From Ecytonucleospora hepatopenaei (taxonomy: Eukaryota; Microsporidia; Enterocytozoonidae): a stretch of 64,000 bases of DNA. Position 1 is the first letter of the stretch. Every line of letters starts with the position of its first letter. The DNA lies in contig JAPMUG010000008.1 of the NCBI GenBank assembly GCA_026692725.1, positions 106,299 through 170,298 on the forward strand. The letters are read 5' to 3'. A program made the translations under genes and the position numbers. The notes under the pieces are model-generated. The model did no database searches. It saw only the letters and a list, made by a program, of their open reading frames with translations, and was not told where the DNA came from. This document shows positions 46,397 through 55,314 of this stretch, in pieces.

Positions 46397-46621
46397 TTAA
46401 CATTGTTTATTTTCATAAAATTCTTTTGTTCTTTTATCTGTGTCTTCTTTGATTCGTTGCAAATGCTCCCTGTGTGTTTGTGTTACAAATACAGAAGATG
46501 GTATTTTCTTCTTGTTTCTAGCTTCTTTTCTAACTTTTCTGTGGTGTTCTCTTACTTTCTTATTAATTTTCTCTCTCTTACGAGTAGTTATTCTCTTGCT
46601 CATTCTTTTTGCGCCTTTCAT
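46397..46621 (-). CDS. Stand-alone GNL3/Grn1 N-terminal domain protein, 74 aa
   Basis: Starts MKGAKRMSKRITTRKREKIN, followed by KKVREHHRKVRKEARNKKKI, which closely matches the N-terminal domain of nucleostemin/GNL3L/Grn1 (SKR-x-T-x-x-KR-x-KI-x-KKVREHHRK-RKEAKK). In animals and yeast this basic domain is a nucleolar-targeting and RNA-binding part fused to a circularly permuted GTPase. Here only 74 residues exist, ending FYENKQC, and no GTPase frame adjoins. Either the domain acts alone in ribosome biogenesis or the GTPase is elsewhere in the genome. Confidence 0.72.
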   Translation of the reverse strand: MKGAKRMSKRITTRKREKINKKVREHHRKVRKEARNKKKIPSSVFVTQTHREHLQRIKEDTDKRTKEFYENKQC

Positions 46622-46972
46622 AATAAATAATTTTATTTTCTTAAATAAATTTGTGTTTATAAGTTATATTACGATATGTTTATAATATTTAAAACTATAA
46701 AACTAAAAAATATATATATAAACAATTTTTTTGGGTAAAAATAAATTCAAAAATTTAAAACTAGTTCTATTTTTTAACAAAATAACCCATATTTCTTGTG
46801 TATTTATTTAAAAACAGGGTGTTCGAAAAATTATTGTCATGATTTATAGTTTAAAATGTTATTCTTTTTCTTTTATAAAAAAATTTTTTAAAAAAATGAA
46901 AATTTATTTCCCTCCAAAACAAACATATTTAAACAATTTAAACAATTTTTACACATTTAAACTATTTTAAAT
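46622..46972. other. AT-rich divergent spacer
   Basis: 351 bases between the Grn1-domain gene and a coiled-coil gene. It shows long A and T runs, an AAAAATTTTTTAAAAAAATG stretch near 46880 and TTTCCCTCC at 46909-46916, a possible start signal about 60 bases before the next ATG. No open frame or RNA structure recognised. Confidence 0.4.
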
Positions 46973-49069
46973 ATGGATAATTACAATAAGGTTAATGAAG
47001 AAATACAGTCTTTTTTAACAAATAAAAAAACAGAAGATAATGAAAAAAACATCAACACACCCAATAAGGTAGACGAGCATAATCAGTGGAACAAGGACAA
47101 TAATTTAGAAATTTTACTCGAAAGATTATATAATTTATATAGTGAAATAAACACTCATTTGAAGTATGATAATGAAAAAGGATTAAAGAATAGTCTTTTA
47201 GCAAATGATATAAAACTTAATTTGGTAAATGAAAGCTTGTTGGGCACATTAAAAAATGTTGTATCGGATAAAAATAGATTACTTGAAGAAAACAACAACT
47301 TAACCAAAGAAAAAAACGAGTTTGAACAGAAATATAACAAAAGTAAGTTTTACAGCCAGAAACTAGAAGGGGATTTAGAATACAAATCATCTAATGTTAG
47401 CGAGCTGAACAGAATCATTCAAGATCAAAAACAAAAACTAGGTGAGTTAAATAATCATTTGGATAAAATAAGAATCGAGCTAAAACAAAAAGAAAATCTG
47501 GAAGAAGAGTATAATTTAAAGTTTCAAAGACAAAGTGAAAAATATAGTTTTTATGATAAAGAAATGGAAACATTAACTAATTTAGCAAATGAAAGAGAAG
47601 CTTCGTTAAAGAAACTTTTGAATGAGAAAAGAGAGGAAGAGACAAAAAATTCAGGCATAAAAATTAAATTGTCTGAAAATGAAAGGATAATAGAGCAATT
47701 AAATCAAAAGCTAGACATTAAAGACAAAAATTTAGTCATGTGTAATAATGAACTTTCTAAGCTTCTAGTGGAAAATAAGAAGATGAGGATTGAAAATGAA
47801 AAATACAAATCTACATCAAATTATTATGAAGGAATTAACAAAAATCTAAATCAACAAAACAGCTATTTAAACAAACAACTTAATAAAATAATACAGTCAG
47901 AAAAGTATATTAAGGAAGGGTTGGATGTTATTGATGTTTTTGAAGGAAAAAAGAAAAAATATAAAAGAAAACTCAGAAAAGCAAAATATGCGGTAAAGAA
48001 ACTAACAGACGAGAATGAAGAACTCAAAAACAAAATTGAAGATAATGCATATAAGGTAAATGCAAATGATGACACCTTACAGCTACATGACAAAATAGAA
48101 ACATTGGCACGTGCAAATAAAGAATATAAGGAGAAAATCAATTTATTAGAAAATGAAAAAAAGATAAACCTATTAAATCAGAAAGAAACAGTTTCATTAA
48201 AAAATAATTTAAAAGAAAACAACAAATATACTGATAAAAGTTACAAATCATCAATACTCGAAGAAAAAATAAGAAAGGCAAAAGAAAAGCTAAATTTACC
48301 TTTTTCCAACAAAAACATTTATGACATGGAACAGTTAAGATTGAAGTTAAAAACAAAAGATTATCAACCATCTAAAGAAATTAAAGGATTTAACACAAAC
48401 AATAACAGAATAGATAAATATAAATTTGATGTTGATAACAGAACAGATAAATATAATTTTGATAATGGTAATAATGATAACAATCATATTTATAACAAAT
48501 ATGTGAAATACAATGATAAAGAAGATAAAAAAGAAGGGAAATATTATTCTTTATATAAGGAAAGCCCTCTTTATGAACCTATTAATTTAGAAAATAATTA
48601 TGAAGAAAAGGAAACAGAGCCAAAAAGAAGAAACAGATTTATGGGCGGTTTAGATGAAGAAAGTATTTTGGAAGAAAAATCACTGGGATATGATCAAGAC
48701 GCTGAAGCAGCTGAACTTAAAGCTTTTTTAGACAGTCATAAAAATAATAGACTTCAAAAAAGCGACAAAAACAAATTAGTTGATAAAATTGCTTTGCTAG
48801 ATGGATATTCTCATAATTATGATGATAAAAAGGAAATGAACAACAAAAAATACTTTGACGCTCCGTCCACTGAATCATTAAAATCTTTTCAAACTTCTTC
48901 CACTCTTAAAGAGATGATGGAAAGAACCAATAAATTACAGGAAAAATTTGAAAAATTAGACAATGATTTAAATAAAGTAAAGAAGAATAAAAGTAGTAAA
49001 AATATGGATAATACGTTAAGCATGCAATATAAGGACATAAATGTAGACAGCGAAAGCGATATTTTATAA
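46973..49069 (+). CDS. Long coiled-coil protein with disordered C-terminal half, 698 aa
   Basis: Residues about 60-400 are a near continuous coiled coil (e.g. DKNRLLEENNNLTKEKNEFE). The second half is Asn/Lys/Asp-rich and disordered, with a repeated NNRIDKYKFDVDNRTDKYNF pattern around 475-500 and another coil segment near 640-680. Short motif LEEKSLGYDQDAEAAELKAF could be a binding site. The end is SDSESDIL. No domain I know; a structural or spindle/polar-body type protein is possible. Confidence 0.62.
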   Translation: MDNYNKVNEEIQSFLTNKKTEDNEKNINTPNKVDEHNQWNKDNNLEILLERLYNLYSEINTHLKYDNEKGLKNSLLANDIKLNLVNESLLGTLKNVVSDKNRLLEENNNLTKEKNEFEQKYNKSKFYSQKLEGDLEYKSSNVSELNRIIQDQKQKLGELNNHLDKIRIELKQKENLEEEYNLKFQRQSEKYSFYDKEMETLTNLANEREASLKKLLNEKREEETKNSGIKIKLSENERIIEQLNQKLDIKDKNLVMCNNELSKLLVENKKMRIENEKYKSTSNYYEGINKNLNQQNSYLNKQLNKIIQSEKYIKEGLDVIDVFEGKKKKYKRKLRKAKYAVKKLTDENEELKNKIEDNAYKVNANDDTLQLHDKIETLARANKEYKEKINLLENEKKINLLNQKETVSLKNNLKENNKYTDKSYKSSILEEKIRKAKEKLNLPFSNKNIYDMEQLRLKLKTKDYQPSKEIKGFNTNNNRIDKYKFDVDNRTDKYNFDNGNNDNNHIYNKYVKYNDKEDKKEGKYYSLYKESPLYEPINLENNYEEKETEPKRRNRFMGGLDEESILEEKSLGYDQDAEAAELKAFLDSHKNNRLQKSDKNKLVDKIALLDGYSHNYDDKKEMNNKKYFDAPSTESLKSFQTSSTLKEMMERTNKLQEKFEKLDNDLNKVKKNKSSKNMDNTLSMQYKDINVDSESDIL

Positions 49070-49103
49070 AATAAATTTTCACTGGTTATTTTTATTTTTG
49101 TTA

Positions 49104-49111
49104 CCCACCCC
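49104..49111 (+). promoter_or_regulatory. Double CCC motif before the BAR-domain gene
   Basis: CCCACCCC at 49104-49111 lies five bases before the ATG at 49116. The longer frame starting at TTG 49098 would run through this motif and was not used. Confidence 0.5.
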
Positions 49112-49115
49112 TTTT

Positions 49116-49802
49116 ATGTTAGAAGATGCAAAGAGATATGTTGAAAGAAAAATTAAAAAAATTGAATACATTCATACAAAGTTACCAGAAGGTTATGAAG
49201 AAAAACAAAACAGGTACAGAAAAATGCGTGACGAACTAAATGTTTTGCAGAGTGTTGTTAAGGGTTTAAGTAATTACGAGTTTGGCGGCACAATTCTCAA
49301 ACATTTTCACCATTGGTCAAATACAATTTCAAACACTGTAAACCTTAAAGCATTAAAAAGAGACGATATTTACACAGACACAGCATTTGTAGGATATGAG
49401 CTTTCAAATACAGTTGGAGACAAACAGCTTAAAGAAGTTTGCAATGATTTTTCTAAAGCATATGAATGCATATCAGAAGATAAAAGGAAAATGAATGAAA
49501 AAATGGGAGATATTTTTGAAGAATTAAGTATTTTAAAAAAGAAGTGCAAACAAATTGATCATCAACGCAAAACTGTAAATAACCTAAGATATGATTTAGA
49601 AGAAATATTGCAATCAAACATTTATAAAGAAGATCAAAAAGAAAATTTAGAAAAAAAATTAGGAGAAACATCTGAAAAAACACTAGTAGAAATGGATGAA
49701 TTTATGCATTTAAGTATGATAAATGGAGTAATCAAGAAAATTGCAAAGACACATCGTGAATTTTGCAAAAAGGCAGGAGATCACCTTGAAAAATTTTCTT
49801 GA
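49116..49802 (+). CDS. BAR-domain protein (Gvp36-like)
   Basis: 228 residues from the ATG at 49116. The whole protein is helical with a BAR pattern: LEDAKRYVERKIKKIEYIHT in helix 1, ELSNTVGDKQLKEVCNDFSK, KRKMNEKMGDIFEELSILKK with KCKQIDHQRKTVNNLRYDLE (helix 2), and DEFMHLSMINGVIKKIAKTH leading to helix 3. It resembles fungal Gvp36-type BAR proteins, which bind curved membranes of Golgi and endosomal vesicles. No SH3 domain. The family call is good, the subfamily less so. Confidence 0.72.
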   Translation: MLEDAKRYVERKIKKIEYIHTKLPEGYEEKQNRYRKMRDELNVLQSVVKGLSNYEFGGTILKHFHHWSNTISNTVNLKALKRDDIYTDTAFVGYELSNTVGDKQLKEVCNDFSKAYECISEDKRKMNEKMGDIFEELSILKKKCKQIDHQRKTVNNLRYDLEEILQSNIYKEDQKENLEKKLGETSEKTLVEMDEFMHLSMINGVIKKIAKTHREFCKKAGDHLEKFS

Positions 49803-49935
49803 ATAAAATATTTGTTTGTTTACCTTTTATTTAACCCTTAAATTTATTTATAAATAACATTTCTTTTTTATAACACTGGTATTATATTTATTTATAACAT
49901 TATTAATACAATAAAACATTTTAAACAATATTATA

Positions 49936-50388
49936 ATGACTAATACAACGTATAAAAAGCAAATGGATAAGGTTCTTAAAGGCTTTGATTTTGAAAGATT
50001 TTTAGTGTTATTTGGACAGTATTCAATTAATCCAGACAAAGACATTGTTTTCTACAAAACAATCGTCATGGTGTATTATTTGTCAATACAGAATTTTTCA
50101 AAATTTTATTTATTAATTCAAAGTTGTGCCAATGAGTATGAAAAGTATGTATTTGCACTAGAAGTATACGAATCAATTAGAACATGTAACATAAAGTCAA
50201 TCGAGGATCAAATAAAAGATTCAGACAAAATATTTAAAAAATTACTGCAACAAATTAAAGAAAATATAATTAACAGCAACAAATTAACAAAAAATAATGT
50301 TGCAAATGAAGAAAGCCTTTTAAAAACCAACAATGTGGACAATAATATAGCAGATTGTTGTTTTATAGTAAAGAATTTTAAAAGATAA
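49936..50388 (+). CDS. Hypothetical helical protein, 150 aa
   Basis: A mostly helical protein with the block YYLSIQNFSKFYLLIQSCAN and EKYVFALEVYESIRTCNIKS in the middle. This is loosely like the CSN8/PSMD8/eIF3k helical repeat (x-LLVQNRI-x-EFH-x-x-x...LE-x-x-L-x-EG-x-YNK), so a proteasome lid subunit (Rpn12-like) is a weak option. The tail is Asn/Lys-rich and ends NFKR. No signal or membrane segment. Confidence 0.45.
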   Translation: MTNTTYKKQMDKVLKGFDFERFLVLFGQYSINPDKDIVFYKTIVMVYYLSIQNFSKFYLLIQSCANEYEKYVFALEVYESIRTCNIKSIEDQIKDSDKIFKKLLQQIKENIINSNKLTKNNVANEESLLKTNNVDNNIADCCFIVKNFKR

Positions 50389-50460
50389 TTTCAATAAATT
50401 TACGAAAATTATTTTATTTTTGCTAATTTTTTAAACTAATCCTAATAAAAAACTAAATAG

Positions 50461-51144
50461 TTAAATCTTACTCTTTCTTTCTTCGTAAACTCTCTCAATC
50501 CTTTTCCTCCTTTTTAAGTGTGCAATTTGTGGTACAATAATAAGTTCAACAAACACATTAAATAATGCAAATCCTGTTAAAGTGACAGGAATAAAATAAA
50601 TTGGAATATTTTTAACAAAAGTTTCATTCCTAATTATGTACATTAAAACGCTGACAAATACTCCCAACAAAAGTCTAGACACAACAATATTAATGTTTAA
50701 AGAATATGCAAACAATCCTGCCACTAAAAACATCAACATAAAGACTGGTACAGCAACAAAAACAGAATTTCCTATCATAATGGTAAATATTAAGCATGTA
50801 AAAACAGCATTGGAAGCAGCCAAAAATAATTCAGAAAAAAATGGAAGTAAACATGCCAAAAAACTACTAAATAACACAAACATGTGCATATACGGATTAA
50901 TGACATTCTTTTCTTTATAAGCAAACAATGCACATTCCAAAGAAATGCCCGTCACACATCCTCCAACAAATGCTTTTTGTAAAATTCTAGCTTTTTTAAA
51001 AACATATGTTGCCATTAAAACAGTCAAAAAATATATTGCAAGATATAAATTGCACATAATTTTAGAGTCTGCATATGTTGTGCTATCAACAAATTCTTCT
51101 GCAATAAAATATCCTTCTTTAAACTTTAAAATATCCAAAAACAT
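50461..51144 (-). CDS. Polytopic membrane protein, about six helices, 227 aa
   Basis: After a soluble start (MFLDILKFKEGYFIAEEF) there are about six hydrophobic helices (e.g. LYLAIYFLTVLMATYVF; MHMFVLFSSFLACLLPFFSE; VFVAVPVFMLMFLVAGLFAY; TGFALFNVFVELIIVP), closing with a basic tail (KRRKRIERVYEERKSK). Positive residues at the end favour a cytosolic C-terminus. Family unknown; could be a transporter-like or ER protein. The start ATG has CCCCC directly before it (51146-51150 on plus as GGGGG), so it is well supported. Confidence 0.6.
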   Translation of the reverse strand: MFLDILKFKEGYFIAEEFVDSTTYADSKIMCNLYLAIYFLTVLMATYVFKKARILQKAFVGGCVTGISLECALFAYKEKNVINPYMHMFVLFSSFLACLLPFFSELFLAASNAVFTCLIFTIMIGNSVFVAVPVFMLMFLVAGLFAYSLNINIVVSRLLLGVFVSVLMYIIRNETFVKNIPIYFIPVTLTGFALFNVFVELIIVPQIAHLKRRKRIERVYEERKSKI

Positions 51145-51720
51145 TGGGGGTAAAAACTTTTATTTTTTGATTAAAATTTATAAAAACCATTAGAAAAATG
51201 ATTCTTTTGTAATAATTTTTATTTTAAATATAAAAAATTAATTTTGTATAACAATATATCAATAAAATGTCATATTTAGAAAGAAACTCAAGTAAATAAT
51301 TATAAATAGTTATTTAAAGTTATGTTTTTATTAAAAATGCATAAATTTGCACAATTTAAAAAAAACGTAAAATTTTATTTTTAAAATATTTTGGCGTTTA
51401 TAAAAAATATTATACCTTAAAAACATTAATGTTTAGTTTAATTTATTATAATATACTAAAAAGTTGATGCCGTTCATTTTATTATAGTTTATTAGACCCT
51501 TAAAAATTATGTAAATAAAAAAATAAAATTTTATTAATATAATATGAAACTTTTTATGTTTTAGCATTTTTAACTTAAGATGTTTTACCATAAAAAATAA
51601 AAAGTTTACCTATAGATTACAAAAGTTATTAAAAATGATAATTTAATGTTTTAATTAAATTTTTTTAATTTACCCCTGTTTTGCTTTATAAAAATTTAAG
51701 ATAAACATTTAATATAATCA
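51145..51720. other. Long AT-rich divergent spacer
   Basis: A 576-base stretch, unusually long for the gene-dense part of the window. It contains TTAAAAACATTAATG, TTTAAAATATTTTGGCG and a CCCC at 51672-51675, about 45 bases before the downstream ATG. I see no open frame longer than a few dozen codons, no tRNA and no fold. A regulatory region or an unrecognised RNA gene is possible. Confidence 0.4.
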
Positions 51721-53103
51721 ATGTCTCAAGAAATATTACTAAATAACAATGAATTATTAAGTAAAACAAATGAAAAAGAAGAAAACAACAATTTCATAAA
51801 AAGAAGATGTATGCTTAATCTAAAACGTAGATGTAAGGATAGATTGGCAGTGATTGTATTTTTTACATTGTATTTGTTTTTGTTAGTAGCACCACTTGCT
51901 AAAATAATATTAATGGACAAAACACCAATGGAAAAAATAGCAAATTTTATTTTTCCACGCTTTTTCATAAGATCTTTTCTTATTTATGGCATTCTTCTTG
52001 TTTTTTATATAGTAATGTCAATATGGTTTATTTCCGAATTAGTTGTACTTTCTTTCTTGTTAGGAATTGCCAATGTAATATTTACCATTTACTTGTTTGT
52101 AAAATATAAATTACATTTTACTGTGATTATTGCACCATCGTTGCTTTTACTATGCTTTTTAGGTTATTATGCTTTTTATAGAAAAACACTTGAACTATCG
52201 CTAAAGACTTTTAGATGCTCAGCTGCTATTTTAAAACATTATATTCCTGGAATGATATTGGTTTCTGTTCTAGGCGCAGTTATGTTTATTCCTCTTTATC
52301 TAATGATGGTTGTTATATCATCAGATATTCAGCAAAATAAATTCAACACTGTTTTAGTAATAATGTTGCTAATTTATATAACATGGTACATGTCTGTACT
52401 CAAGTCATTTATAGATTGTTATATTTCTTCATTGATTTTTTACAGAATTTATGGAGCAAAAAATGTTGGCATGGAAGCATTTAAAACAGCAGTGATGAGT
52501 GTAGGTACATGTGCAATAGCAGGTTTTATTGAAATGTTATTTAATTTATTGCGTTCTTTTATTAAGAACAAAACATCTTCAAGTTCATGGTTTACATCTG
52601 GAATTTTGACCATATTTCTCAAATGGTTATTAAATGGAGCAATGGATCTTATAATGGTGTTTATGGATATTTATCATAAGTTTGTTATAGGGTTTACATC
52701 ATTGCATAATACAAATTATTTAGATGGAGCAAAGTTAACATACAAAAACATTTCCAATTTTAAAGGGTACCCATTAGCAAATTATCTTACGTATGGATTG
52801 ATATTAAGAGGAATGGAATTTGTAGGAATAACCATAATGGCATTAACAATAATGTATGATATAATTTTTAATGGGATTATACAGACTGTAACTAAAAATT
52901 TGAAAGGTGAAGCAGAAGATGTAGAAGTTTTAGTAGCCAAAGTGATTCAAATACCATTAGCACCAATAAGTGGATTTGCAATTGCTCGTTTCATTTACCA
53001 AAAATTGTTTTCAGGGTCAATGGCAGTGTTACTATTATATTGTGTTGACAGAGAAACGTTAAATTTACAATTCCCAGATTTTGCTATGGAAAAAGAAATA
53101 TAA
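51721..53103 (+). CDS. SLC44/CTL-like (Pns1-like) multi-pass transporter
   Basis: 460 residues, about ten transmembrane helices after a polar, Arg-rich N-terminus. The spacing and blocks resemble the choline-transporter-like family: DCYISSLIFYRIYGAKNVG followed by EAFKTAVMSVGTCAIAGF (the family V-x-x-SxxR-x-x-x-x-xGSi-x-xG region), KWLLNGAMDLIMVFMD, GFTSLHNTNYLDGAKLTYKN (GxxFxxSA-x-x), and the end VLLLYCVDRE. Substrate is not predictable; family members affect choline and membrane lipid supply. Last gene of the ordinary zone before the composition changes. Confidence 0.58.
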   Translation: MSQEILLNNNELLSKTNEKEENNNFIKRRCMLNLKRRCKDRLAVIVFFTLYLFLLVAPLAKIILMDKTPMEKIANFIFPRFFIRSFLIYGILLVFYIVMSIWFISELVVLSFLLGIANVIFTIYLFVKYKLHFTVIIAPSLLLLCFLGYYAFYRKTLELSLKTFRCSAAILKHYIPGMILVSVLGAVMFIPLYLMMVVISSDIQQNKFNTVLVIMLLIYITWYMSVLKSFIDCYISSLIFYRIYGAKNVGMEAFKTAVMSVGTCAIAGFIEMLFNLLRSFIKNKTSSSSWFTSGILTIFLKWLLNGAMDLIMVFMDIYHKFVIGFTSLHNTNYLDGAKLTYKNISNFKGYPLANYLTYGLILRGMEFVGITIMALTIMYDIIFNGIIQTVTKNLKGEAEDVEVLVAKVIQIPLAPISGFAIARFIYQKLFSGSMAVLLLYCVDRETLNLQFPDFAMEKEI

Positions 53104-53301
53104 TTAATAAATTAAACAATAAACCAATATATTAGTTAAAAATATTTGAAAATATTTTTTATATTTTAACCCATATAAATTTTATATTTTTATTATTAAC
53201 CTTATAAAATAATTCAATTTGTAATAAACATTACAATCATTAATACATAATTTATAATCATATACATTTTAATTTATAAACATTTAAATAATTACATTAG
53301 A

Positions 53302-54072
53302 ATGGATTTTAATAGAATATTTGAAGAAAACACTACTAATGAATCATTAGAACATAATAGTAAGATTAGTATTTTAGAAGAAAAGCCATATTCCAATACA
53401 TTTAATACAAATAACATTAATAATATTACAAATAATATTACAAATAATATTACAAATAATATTACAAATAACAATATATTTAATACTATAAATAACAATA
53501 CATTTAATAATATCGAATATATTAAAAACAATAAAAGCAATAAATATGAAAAAATTAATTTTTCAGGTCTTAGTATTTGTGATGGCAATATATTAAATGA
53601 TAGAAATATAAAGCATAATAATATATTTACAAACATAAATAATCATTCAAGTAATTTAAAAGTAAAAGAGATAACATTAACACAATTAAATCAGTTATTA
53701 ACGGATAGTATTAATGATAGTATTACTAATAGTATTAATGATATTTTGATATTTGATTGTAGACCATTAAATGAATATAAAGAAAACAAAAATATAATAA
53801 ATGATATTTTAAAGAATAATGAATGTAATAGTAATATAATTAATAATAAATATAATAGTAATATAATTATCAATAATTATAACAATAATATAATATGGTT
53901 TAAAAATATACATGATAATATTACATTATTAAAGAACACTAAACATAATCATATTATATTTTATACAAATGATAATAAAAGATCATTAGAAATAAAAGAA
54001 ATAATTATAAATTTACAAAAAGGATTTAGATATGATAATATAAAGAAATATTATTTATTAGAAATACTTTAA
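53302..54072 (+). CDS. Rhodanese/Cdc25-like protein without catalytic cysteine, Asn-rich
   Basis: 256 residues, with Asn/Ile/Thr-repeat expansions (NNITNNITNNITNN around 42-55; NNKYNSNIIINNYNNN near 193-208). ITLTQLNQLL ... DILIFDCRPLNEYKENKNI (about 125-165) fits the first half of a Cdc25/rhodanese domain (LIDCR-x-x-EY-x-x-GHI). The catalytic loop position, normally C-x5-R after a hydrophobic strand, reads HNHIIFYTNDNKRS with Tyr/Thr where Cys should be. So it is probably inactive or misassigned. First gene of the TAT-rich zone; no CCC near the ATG. Confidence 0.42.
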   Translation: MDFNRIFEENTTNESLEHNSKISILEEKPYSNTFNTNNINNITNNITNNITNNITNNNIFNTINNNTFNNIEYIKNNKSNKYEKINFSGLSICDGNILNDRNIKHNNIFTNINNHSSNLKVKEITLTQLNQLLTDSINDSITNSINDILIFDCRPLNEYKENKNIINDILKNNECNSNIINNKYNSNIIINNYNNNIIWFKNIHDNITLLKNTKHNHIIFYTNDNKRSLEIKEIIINLQKGFRYDNIKKYYLLEIL

Positions 54073-54131
54073 TAAATATTATAACATACTATATGTTATT
54101 TATTAAATATTATAAGTTATTGTATTATTTA

Positions 54132-54470
54132 TTACGTATCTATTTTAATATTTTCTATATTATCATTATTGATTATATTCTTTTTATTCTTTAACTTATG
54201 CAATTTAATAGAAAATATTATTGATATAGTTAGTAATGATAATATACTTAATATAAATATTATAAGAAAAAACATTTTTTTATTTCTTTTCTTTGCATTA
54301 CATTCATTAATAAGATCTTTTTCATAGTTATATAAATATAAATCAATATAATCATTATCATATTCACTAGAAATATTAATTATACTCATTACATTATTAT
54401 AATCATTATCATTATTGGTATTATTGGTATGATTATTGTTATTACTGTTATTGTTACTATTATGTGACAT
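54132..54470 (-). CDS. Small Asn-rich single-pass membrane protein, 112 aa
   Basis: N-terminal Asn/Ser repeat (MSHNSNNNSNNNN), an acidic stretch, then KKRNKKMFFLIIFILSILSL continuing LTISIIFSI, a clear transmembrane helix with flanking Lys, and a short tail. The layout (Asn-rich head, Lys cluster, one helix, polar tail) is the same as the larger protein at 55315-56139, so they may be related or just share composition. No family assigned; expression not shown. Confidence 0.42.
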   Translation of the reverse strand: MSHNSNNNSNNNNHTNNTNNDNDYNNVMSIINISSEYDNDYIDLYLYNYEKDLINECNAKKRNKKMFFLIIFILSILSLLTISIIFSIKLHKLKNKKNIINNDNIENIKIDT

Positions 54471-55080
54471 ACTATAGAATATTGTATTATAATATTAATA
54501 TAATAGTTATATAAAATGTAAATATATTTAAAGTATTACAAAAAATAATATTAATATCAATAAGACTTTTACTTTTTATAAGAGTAATAATATTAATAAT
54601 ACTAAAAAATTATTATGAAAATATTAATAAAATATTAGGGTATTAAAAATATTTAATTTTAAAAGCAAAAATTTTTAAAGAAATTACACTTTTAAACAAT
54701 TTTTTTAGTTTATTAATCATTATGTTGTATTTTAGTTTAGTTATTGATTTATATTGATTTTAAACCTTATTTTTATAATAATTAGTTATATTTTTAACTT
54801 CTGCAGTACTTATACAAATTAGTATCTTTTTGGTATAACATTATTTAATTATTGTTTTAACTCTTCATTTTCATTTGTTTCAGTTGATATGTCTTAATAT
54901 AATAAACTTGTTTATTGTTAAACATTTATAAAGTTAATTTAAATTATAATATATTTTTATATAATAAATTATTCATTATGTTTTTATATGTATATATTAT
55001 TTAATACATATATAAATCAATATATTTAACATTTACCTATTGCACATATTATTATTGTTAGTTAAATTTTTATTTATATT
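54471..55080. other. AT-rich spacer without recognisable genes
   Basis: About 610 bases of mostly A/T with AATATTAAT and TTTTTAAC stretches. No open frame of note, CCC motif or RNA fold. It separates two groups of small Asn-rich genes. Confidence 0.4.
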
Positions 55081-55302
55081 CTATCTATTTTTATTTTGTC
55101 TACTCTTGGCAAATGCATCAAGTTCTTCTTTCATTTTTCTATCCTCTTCCATTTGTTTAAGTAACAATTTTTCTAATGAATTTAAGTTTTTAATTTCTCC
55201 ATCTATTTCTATCTTAAGTCTATCAGCTGTTTCTTTAAAACCATCATTTTCTTTTTTTATATCATCTATTTCATCTAAATAACCATTATATCTTATTTCC
55301 AT
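55081..55302 (-). CDS. Small coiled-coil protein, 73 aa
   Basis: Starts MEIRYNGYLDEIDDIKKEND and forms one continuous heptad coil (DRLKIEIDGEIKNLNSLEKL ... MEEDRKMKEELDAFAKS) with a basic end. Unlike its neighbours it has almost no Asn repeats, so it looks like a real, compact protein. It ends the minus-strand run: the gene at 55315 stops 12 bases before this ATG. Small coiled coils of this size occur in kinetochore or SNARE-adaptor subunits; no assignment made. Confidence 0.5.
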   Translation of the reverse strand: MEIRYNGYLDEIDDIKKENDGFKETADRLKIEIDGEIKNLNSLEKLLLKQMEEDRKMKEELDAFAKSRQNKNR

Positions 55303-55314
55303 ATCTTTTTTGTA

